From Devosia sediminis (GTDB lineage Bacteria > Pseudomonadota > Alphaproteobacteria > Rhizobiales > Devosiaceae), in assembly GCF_016411825.1 (NCBI RefSeq), contig NZ_JAEKMH010000002.1, forward strand, positions 992,001 through 1,056,000: 64,000 nt of DNA, read 5' to 3'. The notes under the pieces are model-generated. The model was not told the DNA's origin, ran no database searches, and was given only the letters and a program-made list of their open reading frames with translations. Position numbers and translations under genes: made by a program. Below are positions 1-7,516 of this stretch, piece by piece (positions within the stretch are counted from its first letter, which is position 1; every line of letters begins with the position of its first letter).

Positions 1-1094
1 TCGATACCAATCTGGCTCTGCCCGACGTCCGGGTCGTGTCCGAGGCCGCCCCTTCGGTAACTCCGGCTTCGCCGAAGACGTCGCTCATCATGATCGCGGT
101 TGGCGTGCTGTCGGTGATCATTCAGGTTGGCATCGTGGCCTTTGCCGAATTGATGTCCGGCCGCGTGCTGGTCCCTGCGACGCGTCCGCAGGCTGCGACC
201 GACGCTCTCGACGAACCGCCCTTCGATGCCGCCGAGCTGGAACCCGAAGAGCGCTGGGCGGTGGAAGCCGATCCCATTCCGGTGGCCGTCGCTCCCCAGC
301 CTGTGCCGGCCGAGCCCGCGCCTTCGATCCCGGTTGCGCCTGCTGCGGCTCCGGTCCGGTCGGCCCGTTCGCTGCTGGGCGATCTGCTCTCCCGGCGCCG
401 TGATGATGAGACGGTTGCGCCAGAAGCAGAGGCGGCGCAGCCGCCCGTCGTGGACCCCGCGCCGGTGCGGGAAGCTCGTCGCGACGCTGCCGTTGCCGAA
501 ATTTCCGCGCACAAGCCAGCCCCGTCGCCGCGTCCGCGTGCTTCTGCTGGCGTCCTTCAGTATGCCGACCTTGTCTCCGACCTGATCCTGGGGCGCACCC
601 ATCTGCTGCTGCTGGCCGATCACGCCGAAGGGCAGGGGAGCTCGGCCCTGGCCGAGGATCTCGTGGGCGATGCACTGGCCAAGGGCCTCAGCGTTGCGCT
701 GATTGATGCAGGCACCGGCCGCCGTGGCGGCAATGCGGGCATCAGCGACCTCAGCTCGGGCGCCGCCAGCTTCGGCGATGTGGTGCAAAAGTCCGCCGAC
801 AACGGCTTTGCCGAGGTCACCTGGGGCCGTGCCGTCGCGATCGATCGACGCTCCACCCGGCCGCAGACCCTGGTGGAGGCCCTGGGCGATATTTACGAAG
901 TGGTCGTGGTTCTGACCGGCCAGGTTGGCGGTCGTTCCAGCCTCGACCTCTTCGCTGAATTGGGCGGGCGTATTGTCCTCGTGGCCGATGACGAGACCGC
1001 CATGGAACACGCCGAGGCCGCGCGCCGCTCGCTTGTGGATGCCGGCCTGTCACGGGTCGAAATCACGGCCCTGCGGGAAACCGTGGCCGCCTGA
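1..1094 (+). CDS. C-terminal part of exopolysaccharide chain-length/BY-kinase-like protein (5' truncated)
   Basis: The reading frame is open from base 3 at the window edge, so the GTG at 36 is probably internal. A short stretch is followed by one transmembrane helix (roughly from SLIMIAVG to VAFAELM). This is the usual layout of the second membrane helix of Wzz/GumC chain-length proteins. Then comes a Pro/Ala-rich linker of about 120 residues and a Rossmann-like domain of about 170 residues resembling the CpsD/BY-kinase domain. The P-loop position reads HAEGQGSSALAEDL, so the Walker A lysine is missing and no C-terminal tyrosine cluster is seen. Kinase activity is therefore doubtful and a structural or scaffold role is more likely. 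The polysaccharide deacetylase 13 bases downstream supports an exopolysaccharide assignment. Family placement is fairly sure; function is inferred. Confidence 0.7.
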   Translation, partial: DTNLALPDVRVVSEAAPSVTPASPKTSLIMIAVGVLSVIIQVGIVAFAELMSGRVLVPATRPQAATDALDEPPFDAAELEPEERWAVEADPIPVAVAPQPVPAEPAPSIPVAPAAAPVRSARSLLGDLLSRRRDDETVAPEAEAAQPPVVDPAPVREARRDAAVAEISAHKPAPSPRPRASAGVLQYADLVSDLILGRTHLLLLADHAEGQGSSALAEDLVGDALAKGLSVALIDAGTGRRGGNAGISDLSSGAASFGDVVQKSADNGFAEVTWGRAVAIDRRSTRPQTLVEALGDIYEVVVVLTGQVGGRSSLDLFAELGGRIVLVADDETAMEHAEAARRSLVDAGLSRVEITALRETVAA

Positions 1095-1107
1095 GCGGGA
1101 CAAGACC

Positions 1108-2148
1108 ATGTCGCTCAAATACACGGCCATCCGCGCCAGTTTCGAACTGCTTTGGCTGACGCGGATGCCGCACTTGTTCAGCCTGTTGTCCAGGTCGCGC
1201 GGCGTCATCCTGACCCTGCACCGGGTGCTGCCCGACGAGCCCGCGGATTTTTCGCCCAACGCCATCCTGCAGGTCACCCCTGACTTTCTCGATTATTGCC
1301 TCGAGCGCTTCGCCACGCTTGGCATCGACGTGGTGCCGATCGACGAGGCGCTGGAGCGGCTGGCAGCGCCACGCAAGGGGCGGCCCTTCATCGTCCTCAC
1401 CTTCGACGATGCCTATCGAGACAATCTCCAATATGCCCTGCCGGTGCTGCAGGCGCACGAGGCACCCTTCACGCTCTACGTGCCCACCGCTTTTGTCGAT
1501 GGCGTCGGCCAGCTCTGGTGGCAGGCGATCGAGGACATCATTGTGCGGCAAGAGGCGGTCGCTTTCACGGAGGGCGACGACACCGAATACGTCGACACCC
1601 GCACCACCGCGCAGAAGAACGAGGCTTTCAACCGGCTCTACTGGCGCATGCGCAAGCTGCCCGAGGCCGAGCGCCTGGCCTTGCTGGCGCAGTTCACCGC
1701 CGCCTATGGCTACGACCTCGATCGTCAGTGCCGCGAACTGATCATGGACTGGCAGCAATTGCGCCTATTCGCTGGCGATCCGCTCTGCACCATCGGGGCG
1801 CATACCGTGCACCACTACGAACTGGCCAAGCTGCCGGTCCAGCAGGCCGCCGACGAAATGATCCAGTCCGTCGACGTCATCGAGGCGCAGTTCGGCATCC
1901 GACCGGCGCATTTTTCCTATCCTCTGGGTGGGCCGCTGTCCTGCGGGCCGCGGGAATTCGCCCTGGCGCGCGAACTCGGTTTCCGCACTGCGGTCACCAC
2001 GCGACCGGGCGGGCTCTACCCGCAACACCTCGAAAGCCTCACGGCCTTGCCGCGCGTGTCCCTCAACGGCTACTTCCAGAAACATCGCTATGTCGATGTT
2101 TTCGCGAGCGGGGGGCTCTTCACCCAATTGGGCAGGGTGATGCGCTGA
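1108..2148 (+). CDS. Polysaccharide deacetylase (NodB/CE4 family)
   Basis: This protein of about 346 residues is predicted to remove N- or O-acetyl groups from a surface polysaccharide. The NodB fold is marked by motif 1 (LTFDDAYRDN, catalytic and metal-binding Asp pair), motif 2 (GAHTVHH, the His-x3-His zinc ligands) and motif 3 (SYPLGG). There is no clear signal peptide, so it may act in the cytoplasm or at the membrane face. The ATG at 1108 lies 13 bases after the preceding stop, behind GAGCGGGACAAG, and the two genes look cotranscribed. The frame extends upstream into the previous gene, but that extension looks like a shadow. The exact substrate cannot be read from the sequence. Confidence 0.85.
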   Translation: MSLKYTAIRASFELLWLTRMPHLFSLLSRSRGVILTLHRVLPDEPADFSPNAILQVTPDFLDYCLERFATLGIDVVPIDEALERLAAPRKGRPFIVLTFDDAYRDNLQYALPVLQAHEAPFTLYVPTAFVDGVGQLWWQAIEDIIVRQEAVAFTEGDDTEYVDTRTTAQKNEAFNRLYWRMRKLPEAERLALLAQFTAAYGYDLDRQCRELIMDWQQLRLFAGDPLCTIGAHTVHHYELAKLPVQQAADEMIQSVDVIEAQFGIRPAHFSYPLGGPLSCGPREFALARELGFRTAVTTRPGGLYPQHLESLTALPRVSLNGYFQKHRYVDVFASGGLFTQLGRVMR

Positions 2149-2149
2149 C

Positions 2150-2461
2150 CTAGAATGCCAGCGTTCCGCTCATCAGGCTGGTGATGAGGAAAACAGCATA
2201 GAAAAGCCCGCCGGTGATGGCGAGGGGCTTGGCCCAACCGATCGGAAGCGGCGTGAACTTCGCCATGGCCAGCGCCGCTATGGCAAGGAAGAGCCAGCAG
2301 GCGGAATGAAACCAGCGCAGGATGAACCAGGTGACGCCGGTCGCGCCATGGCTGGTGTCGAGAACCAGATAAATTGCCATGACCACCAATGCGCCCAGAG
2401 CCAGGATCGACCACGGCACGATCCAGAGCTTTTCCGCCAGCAGCCTATCGATTTGCCGCAT
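2150..2461 (-). CDS. Small integral membrane protein of unknown function
   Basis: This 103-residue protein has three or four hydrophobic segments (WSILALGALVVMAIYLVL, TWFILRWFHSACWLFLAIAAL and LAITGGLFYAVFLITSLM). No catalytic or ligand motif was recognised. It starts inside the end of the DUF2842-like gene (17-base overlap) and ends one base after the convergent deacetylase stop. This suggests a compact two-gene minus-strand unit with its neighbour. Proximity to heme A synthase hints at a role linked to the respiratory membrane, but this is only context. Confidence 0.6.
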   Translation of the reverse strand: MRQIDRLLAEKLWIVPWSILALGALVVMAIYLVLDTSHGATGVTWFILRWFHSACWLFLAIAALAMAKFTPLPIGWAKPLAITGGLFYAVFLITSLMSGTLAF

Positions 2462-2660
2462 CCGGCTTCGCCATCCACTTGATCAGCGGCATGGCCGGCA
2501 ACATCCAGCCCATGCCCGCGACGATGAAAAAGCCGATAAGCACCAGGCCCGGCAGGCCCTCGGGCAGGAGGAGATAGATCCAGGTTGCCAGCACCGACCA
2601 GAGGATGATCGATCCCACGAGAAGGAAGGCGCCTAACAATTTGCGGCTGCGCTGGGTCAT
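2445..2660 (-). CDS. DUF2842-like small membrane protein
   Basis: This 71-residue protein begins MTQRSRKLLGAF and has two hydrophobic helices (FLLVGSIILWSVLATWIYLLL and LVLIGFFIVAGMGWMLPAMPLI) with a short C-terminal tail. That length, the basic N-terminus and the second-helix motif GxxWxLPxxPLIxWM match my memory of DUF2842, a two-helix family common in alphaproteobacteria and of unknown function. An upstream ATG at 2669 would add three residues; neither start has a strong ribosome-binding site. The gene is divergent from heme A synthase (88 bases between starts) and overlaps the next minus-strand gene. Confidence 0.7.
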   Translation of the reverse strand: MTQRSRKLLGAFLLVGSIILWSVLATWIYLLLPEGLPGLVLIGFFIVAGMGWMLPAMPLIKWMAKPDAANR

Positions 2661-2747
2661 GTGCGGCATCTACGCTGTTGCGGGTAAGTGTGGCGAGGAT
2701 TACCACTCCGCCAGACTGATCGAAACCGGAATAAAGCCGTGACCGCC

Positions 2748-3800
2748 ATGCAAGATGCCGCACCGGGCCAAGTGAGTTATGCCAGCGACAGGCTGCGGCC
2801 GGTTCGCGTCTGGCTCTATTCGCTGGCCGCCTTCGTGCTGCTCATTGTCGTGGTCGGCGGCATTACCCGCCTCACCGAGTCCGGCCTCTCCATCACCTCC
2901 TGGAAGCCGCTGTCGGGCGTCATTCCGCCGCTCAACCAGGCCGAGTGGGAAGCCGAATTCGAGGCCTATAAGCAGATCCCGCAATTCCAGGTGCTCAACT
3001 CCTGGATGAGCCTCGACGACTTCAAGTACATCTTCTTCTGGGAGTGGTTCCATCGCCTTCTGGCGCGCGCCCTGGGCCTGGTCTTCCTTGTGCCCTTCGT
3101 CGTCTTCCTGTTCCAGAAGCGCCTGCCGCGCGACCTGGCATGGCCTCTGTTCGGCCTCTTCATCCTTGGCGGGTTTCAGGGAGCCCTGGGCTGGTGGATG
3201 GTGTCCTCGGGCCTTACCGAGCTGACCTCGGTGTCGCAGTACCGCCTCGCCGCCCACCTGACGGCCGCCTGCTTCCTGTTCATCGCGCTCATCTATGTGG
3301 CCCGCTCGATCTCGCCCGGCCGCGTCCTCGGGCGCGTCACGCCATTCCACCTGACGACAGGCGTCGTCCTGCTGATCGCCGTGGTGCTGCAGATCGGGGC
3401 AGGGGCCTTCGTTGCGGGTCTCGACGCCGGCATGGGCTACCAGACCTGGCCGCTGATGGATGGCGCCGTGATCCCCAACGGTCTCTTCGTCATGGATCCG
3501 GCCTGGCGCAACCTCTTCGAGAATGCACTGACGGTGCAGTTCATCCATCGTGGCATCGCCTATCTCATCGTCGCCTATGTGGTCTGGCTGCTCTGGAAGC
3601 GCCATGGGGATGGTGGCTTTGCGGGCGTCCATGGCTGGCTGCCGCGCATTGCCTTCATCGTCCTGCTGCAGGTCGGCCTCGGCATCGCCACGCTGCTGGC
3701 CAGCGTGCCCATCGGCCTCGCCGTCGGCCATCAGGCCCTGGCCTTCATGCTAGCGGGCCTTTCAGTCGCCTATATTGCCGACATGCGCAGAGTGCGGTAA
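2748..3800 (+). CDS. ctaA: Heme A synthase (COX15/CtaA type 2)
   Basis: This 350-residue polytopic membrane enzyme converts heme O to heme A for aa3-type cytochrome oxidase. It has about eight transmembrane helices in two homologous four-helix halves. The conserved histidine positions are visible: WEWFHRLLAR in the first half, AAHLTAAC, FIHRGIAYL and VGHQALAF. The N-terminal GGITRLTESGLSITSWKP and the later AGLDAGMGYQTWPLMDG are signatures of the alphaproteobacterial/mitochondrial COX15 type. The ATG at 2748 was chosen over a start at 2688 because the upstream stretch has no family-like sequence. It is a single gene here; other oxidase genes are not in the window. Confidence 0.95.
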   Translation: MQDAAPGQVSYASDRLRPVRVWLYSLAAFVLLIVVVGGITRLTESGLSITSWKPLSGVIPPLNQAEWEAEFEAYKQIPQFQVLNSWMSLDDFKYIFFWEWFHRLLARALGLVFLVPFVVFLFQKRLPRDLAWPLFGLFILGGFQGALGWWMVSSGLTELTSVSQYRLAAHLTAACFLFIALIYVARSISPGRVLGRVTPFHLTTGVVLLIAVVLQIGAGAFVAGLDAGMGYQTWPLMDGAVIPNGLFVMDPAWRNLFENALTVQFIHRGIAYLIVAYVVWLLWKRHGDGGFAGVHGWLPRIAFIVLLQVGLGIATLLASVPIGLAVGHQALAFMLAGLSVAYIADMRRVR

Positions 3801-3851
3801 TATAATACCGCAACTGTAACCCGTTGTTTTTCAAGACAAAATTATTGGGTG

Positions 3852-3880
3852 TTGACGGCTCCGGGAATCTCCCCTAGAGA
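3852..3880 (+). promoter_or_regulatory. Candidate sigma70 promoter of rplM-rpsI
   Basis: TTGACG (3852-3857), a 17-base spacer and TAGAGA (3875-3880) lie about 60 bases before the rplM start. Element sequence and spacing fit a strong housekeeping promoter. Confidence 0.5.
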
Positions 3881-3893
3881 CGCCGCCGAACTG

Positions 3894-3915
3894 GCCGGTC
3901 CCTGCGTGGGCCGGC
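3894..3915 (+). promoter_or_regulatory. Hairpin in the rplM leader
   Basis: GCCGGTCC and GGGCCGGC can pair (eight pairs, one G-U) around a six-base loop, between the candidate promoter and the rplM start. It may be a leader structure for ribosomal-protein feedback, as known for other r-protein operons. No specific L13 leader consensus was matched. Confidence 0.3.
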
Positions 3916-3939
3916 TGCTTGAATTTTGAGGATTTCGAT

Positions 3940-4404
3940 ATGAGCACGTACTCGGCAAAACCGAGCGAGATCGAAAAGAAGTGGATCCTGATCGACGCCG
4001 ATGGCCTCGTCGTGGGCCGCCTGGCTTCGATCATTGCCTCGCGTCTGCGCGGCAAGCACAAGCCCACCTTCACCCCCCACATGGACATGGGTGACAACAT
4101 CATCGTCATTAATGCCGATAAGGTGAAGCTGACAGGTCGCAAGCTCGACCAGCACCGCTTCTACTGGCACACCGGCTTCCCCGGTGGCATCAAGGACCGC
4201 ACCGCTCGAGAGCTGCTGGAAGGCCGCTTCCCGAACCGCGTCCTCGAAAACGCCGTTCGCCGCATGATGCCGGGTGGTCCGCTGACCCGCGCCCAGCTCA
4301 AGAACCTGCGCGTCTACGCCGGTACCGAGCACCCCCACGAAGCGCAGAACCCGACCAAGCTCGACGTCGCTGCGATGAACTCCAAGAACGTCCGGGTGAA
4401 GTAA
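3940..4404 (+). CDS. rplM: 50S ribosomal protein L13
   Basis: This 154-residue protein begins [15 protein letters not shown]. It contains the L13 core [16 protein letters not shown], the [18 protein letters not shown] segment and the GMLP-like [20 protein letters not shown] motif. It is an early-assembling large-subunit protein that binds 23S rRNA. The length and the C-terminal [13 protein letters not shown] are typical. The ATG at 3940 follows GAGGATTTCGAT. rpsI starts two bases after the stop, the nearly universal rplM-rpsI pair. Confidence 0.98.
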   Translation: MSTYSAKPSEIEKKWILIDADGLVVGRLASIIASRLRGKHKPTFTPHMDMGDNIIVINADKVKLTGRKLDQHRFYWHTGFPGGIKDRTARELLEGRFPNRVLENAVRRMMPGGPLTRAQLKNLRVYAGTEHPHEAQNPTKLDVAAMNSKNVRVK

Positions 4405-4405
4405 T

Positions 4406-4885
4406 ATGGCTGAAACCATCAACTCCCTCGAAGACCTCGGCACCTCCGCTGCCGCTCCGGTCAACACCGCTCCGGTCCACACCCAGAAGCTCGACAGCCT
4501 CGGCCGCGCCTATGCCACCGGCAAGCGCAAGAACGCCGTCGCTCGCGTCTGGATCAAGCCGGGCAAGGGCACTGTCACCGTCAACGGCCGCGAATTCGCC
4601 AAGTACTTCGCCCGTCCGGTGCTGCAGCTCATCGTCAAGCAGCCGATCGTCGCTTCCGAGCGTCTCGATCAGTATGATGTCAACGTCACCGTCGCCGGTG
4701 GTGGTCTGTCCGGTCAGGCCGGTGCCGTCCGTCACGGTATCTCCAAGGCCCTGACCTACTTCGAGCCGACCCTGCGTCCGGTTCTGAAGAAGGGTGGCTT
4801 CCTGACCCGCGACAGCCGCGTCGTCGAGCGTAAGAAGTACGGCAAGGCCAAGGCCCGCCGCTCCTTCCAGTTCTCCAAGCGCTAA
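4406..4885 (+). CDS. rpsI: 30S ribosomal protein S9
   Basis: This 159-residue protein has an alphaproteobacterial-style N-terminal extension of about 30 residues. The S9 core follows: [32 protein letters not shown] and the C-terminal [27 protein letters not shown]. The terminal KR reaches the ribosomal P site near tRNA. It is translationally coupled to rplM (one-base gap). A strong intrinsic terminator follows, so rplM-rpsI is a closed operon. Confidence 0.98.
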   Translation: MAETINSLEDLGTSAAAPVNTAPVHTQKLDSLGRAYATGKRKNAVARVWIKPGKGTVTVNGREFAKYFARPVLQLIVKQPIVASERLDQYDVNVTVAGGGLSGQAGAVRHGISKALTYFEPTLRPVLKKGGFLTRDSRVVERKKYGKAKARRSFQFSKR

Positions 4886-4906
4886 GCTTCAGGAACTCCG
4901 AATACG

Positions 4907-4937
4907 AAAGGGCCGCGCAAGCGGCCCTTTTTTTGTT
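4907..4937 (+). terminator. Intrinsic terminator of rplM-rpsI
   Basis: A perfect ten-base-pair stem (AAAGGGCCGC / GCGGCCCTTT) with a GCAA tetraloop runs directly into a T-rich tract. Confidence 0.9.
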
Positions 4938-4957
4938 TTGTGGCTCTGCTCAAAAAA

Positions 4958-5041
4958 TGGACCACCCGATCAAGTCGGGTGGTGACGATGGTGATGGAAA
5001 GCGAACCCCTACACCGTCATTGCCCGGCTCGACCGGGCAAT
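4958..5041. repeat. Pair of REP-like intergenic palindromes
   Basis: Two hairpins sit side by side: ACCACCCGA-tcaag-TCGGGTGGT (4961-4983) and TTGCCCGG-ctcga-CCGGGCAA (5020-5040). Each is flanked by GTGACGATGG- or CGTCATTG-like ends. This arrangement is typical of the dispersed palindromic repeats found in rhizobial and related genomes. It lies between a terminator and the 3' end of the convergent reductase gene. Confidence 0.6.
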
Positions 5042-5077
5042 CCATCTGTCGTCAGGCTCGATCGAAGCGATTGTTCG

Positions 5078-5926
5078 CTAGCGCATCAGTTGGGCCAGAT
5101 ACTCCTCCAGCCCCACCCGCCCTCGCCACGGGCTTTCCGGCAGGTCCGGATTATCCAGCGTCGCCGCCGTCATACGCGCGAAACTCCGCGCCGACGCTTC
5201 CGAAAACCCCACTTGCCGGAAACTCTCCTCCCACTGCTCGCGCGGCGTCGTCGCGACAGCCACATCGCGCTTGAGCAGTCGGGAGAGAACAGCGGCGACG
5301 TCACCAAAGCTGTAGCGCTCCGGGCCTTCGACATAAGTGACGCCGACATCATCCACTCCAGTCAGCAGCAGTTCGACCGCTGCTCGTCCGATATCCTCGG
5401 GCGCCACCATGGGCAGCACGAAATCTTCAGGAAATGCCGTCGGCACCACACCTTCGCGGGCTGCATCCACCAGCATGTCGAGATTGGTGAAATAGTAGGC
5501 CGCCCGATTGATCGATGCCGGAATCCCGCTCGCCAGTGCCCGCTGCTCGAAGTCATGCAGCGTGGATAGGTCCCCGATACTGTCGCCCGTCTGCGCACCA
5601 TAGGTCGAGGCAACGACGATCTTTTCCAGCCCGCTGCCATGAAGGGCATCGGTGATCGACCGCGCGGTTTCGAGTTCGGCGCGATTGCTGTCGCCAGTCG
5701 GGTCGCCCGGCGGGTTGAGGAGGAAGGCGCGGTTCCCGCGCGCAAAGACGGCGCCGAGCTTCCCCCTGTCCCGCACATCTGCCACCACCGGTTCGACGCC
5801 AGCGGCCTCCAGCTCGCGCGCCCGCTCGGCGCTATGCACCACGGCAAGCACCGGCTTCCCCGCCTCGCCAAGCCCTTTCACGACCTGCGACCCGACATGG
5901 CCCGTGGCTCCCAGAACGATGAACAT
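5078..5926 (-). CDS. NmrA-family NAD(P)-binding oxidoreductase
   Basis: This 282-residue protein has an atypical short-chain dehydrogenase fold. The Rossmann motif VLGATGHVGSQV is at the N-terminus, followed by NmrA-like segments (VVADVRDRGKLGAVFARGNRAFLLNP, IVVASTYGAQTG and FYEG-like VTYVEGPERYSFGDVAAVLS). NmrA/HSCARG members bind NAD(P) and may act as redox sensors or quinone/flavin reductases. The start at 5926 (MFIVLGATG) follows AGGAGAACTC and is preferred to an in-frame ATG nine codons upstream. It is a single gene on the minus strand with no obvious operon partner, and the substrate is unknown. Confidence 0.85.
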   Translation of the reverse strand: MFIVLGATGHVGSQVVKGLGEAGKPVLAVVHSAERARELEAAGVEPVVADVRDRGKLGAVFARGNRAFLLNPPGDPTGDSNRAELETARSITDALHGSGLEKIVVASTYGAQTGDSIGDLSTLHDFEQRALASGIPASINRAAYYFTNLDMLVDAAREGVVPTAFPEDFVLPMVAPEDIGRAAVELLLTGVDDVGVTYVEGPERYSFGDVAAVLSRLLKRDVAVATTPREQWEESFRQVGFSEASARSFARMTAATLDNPDLPESPWRGRVGLEEYLAQLMR

Positions 5927-5997
5927 GAGTTCTCCTCCATTTGCTGTCGCCAATGCGATGGAGAGCCAAGAGTTTCACGCGTCCATGACATACGGTG

Positions 5998-6579
5998 TCA
6001 GGGGATGGCGTCGAGAACCGGTTTTTGGAGAAACATGTCGTTGATCGTGCGGTCGCCGCGCCACGTGACGAACTGGTCGGCCCAGGGCTTGAACGGCTGC
6101 GGCACATCCCATGCGGGCGCATCGCTCAATGCATAGGCCATTCCCTCGCGAAACCATGCGGGATAGCTCATGGTCTCCACGGCCCCAAAATGCTCGAACT
6201 GCAGCCAGTGGATCAGCTCGTGCCGCACGATGTAGTCCTGCCATGATCGCCCGGCGATCAGCATGCCGAGGAATGGAAACGAGATCGCCCGCTCGGCGCC
6301 GCCGCCAAAACCGCGATAGCACGCTTCCGTCCGGCACAGCACGACAGCGAGTTCAGGCACGGCCAGCCCAATCTGATCCTCTAAATCGTCGATTGCAGCC
6401 TTGATCAGGGCCCGTGCTTGCGGCAGGTCGTTGGCCCGTTCAACGCAGATCCGATCCGCACAGGTGACACCGAACAGGGTTGGCGCGACCAATCTCAGCG
6501 GGGGTGCCAGCCACAGAGCCGAAAGAGCCGCCACCGCGCCCACGCCCACGATTCCTGCCCCGATCAGCGCCTTGTGCAT
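5998..6579 (-). CDS. Membrane-anchored or secreted HExxH metallopeptidase-like protein
   Basis: This 193-residue protein has an N-terminal hydrophobic anchor (ALIGAGIVGVGAVAALSALWL). A zinc-peptidase motif HELIHWLQFEHFG is followed about 20 residues later by WFREGMAYALS, whose Glu would be the third ligand. The pattern HExxH...WxxEGxA is that of gluzincin or MA-clan peptidases of the collagenase-like/DUF group. Two Cys pairs (TCADRICVE and LCRTEACY) suggest an extracytoplasmic location with disulfides. The start at 6579 follows GGGGGAAGC; an upstream in-frame start would bury the signal sequence. The substrate is unknown. Confidence 0.65.
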   Translation of the reverse strand: MHKALIGAGIVGVGAVAALSALWLAPPLRLVAPTLFGVTCADRICVERANDLPQARALIKAAIDDLEDQIGLAVPELAVVLCRTEACYRGFGGGAERAISFPFLGMLIAGRSWQDYIVRHELIHWLQFEHFGAVETMSYPAWFREGMAYALSDAPAWDVPQPFKPWADQFVTWRGDRTINDMFLQKPVLDAIP

Positions 6580-6704
6580 GCTTCCCCCCAAGCTGCATGT
6601 GCCCATATCACCGGGACCGATCAAGGCCGGCCGCAGGAATATTCTATTCCCACTGGTCAACGCGTGGCCGGGCTTCCATATGAAGGGCGTCTTCAGAGCT
6701 CGTC

Positions 6705-7346
6705 ATGCCCAGCCTCGTCACCCGCTTCCACCTCCTGCTTTTCGGCGTCACGCTGGCCATCGCCGGCGTGGCTGTGATGCACATTCCGCCGCATTTTGCC
6801 TTTCCCGCACACTGGCATGGCAGCAGCGCCGACTGGCTCTGGCCGCGTGATCTTGCCCTTGCCGTGCCCCCGCTGATCGAGATCGTGCTGATAACGGGCT
6901 TCTTTGTTCTCGGTCGGGCCCTGACCAGGAACCATTTGGCCAAGGTCCGGCACATTCTCGACCCGGCGCTGACCTTGCTCCTCGCCGTTGCCACGGCCTG
7001 CCAGGCGGGCCTGCTGTTGATCGGCATCGGCTCGGATTTCGATATGTTCCGCATTACGGCCTTCGGCCTGGCGGCGACGCTCCTGGTGCTGGCAGTGGTG
7101 ATCTTCGAGGCCGAACGCCACTCCTACGCCGGCCTTAGGATGCCGTGGCCAATCCGCTCGGATCGTGCTTGGACCCTGGTCCACCGCACGAGCGGCCTTG
7201 CCGCCGGCGCCGCTGCCATAGTCCTTGCCTGGCTGGCATGGACCGATCCCGGGCCCGGTATCCTGAGCCTTGCCTTGGGAGCGAGTCTGTTAGGCCTGCC
7301 TCTCTTTGCAGGGATGCTGACCCTCCTGACACGGCCGCTGCGATAA
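6705..7346 (+). CDS. SdpI/DUF1648-like integral membrane protein
   Basis: This 213-residue protein has six predicted membrane helices. The early segment IPPHFAFPAHWHGSSADWLWP resembles the DUF1648 motif (P-x-H-W/F-N-x-x-G). The C-terminal DRAWTLVHRTSGLAAGAAAIVL resembles the SdpI conserved stretch (W-x-x-T-H-R-x-x-G). Family members include the Bacillus SdpI immunity and signalling protein. In proteobacteria the role is generally unknown. It is a single gene, divergent from the metallopeptidase-like gene (126 bases between starts). Confidence 0.65.
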   Translation: MPSLVTRFHLLLFGVTLAIAGVAVMHIPPHFAFPAHWHGSSADWLWPRDLALAVPPLIEIVLITGFFVLGRALTRNHLAKVRHILDPALTLLLAVATACQAGLLLIGIGSDFDMFRITAFGLAATLLVLAVVIFEAERHSYAGLRMPWPIRSDRAWTLVHRTSGLAAGAAAIVLAWLAWTDPGPGILSLALGASLLGLPLFAGMLTLLTRPLR

Positions 7347-7468
7347 GCCCTTGCTGCGCCCTGCGCATTTCGGGGCAGAATAATCCATTCCAACCGCGTG
7401 AGAACGCAATGCCATGCGCTGAATTCGGCGGCCTACCGGCGTAGTCTCTGGTCAATCACGAGGCTTTT

Positions 7469-7485
7469 TGCTCATATTTTGAGCA
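7469..7485. promoter_or_regulatory. Small inverted repeat upstream of the symporter gene
   Basis: TGCTCA-tattt-TGAGCA is a perfect six-base inverted repeat 32 bases before the start at 7517. It could be an operator or a leader hairpin; no regulator is identified. Confidence 0.3.
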
Positions 7486-7516
7486 GTGAGTCTCCGTCTC
7501 CTGAAAGGCCAATCGA

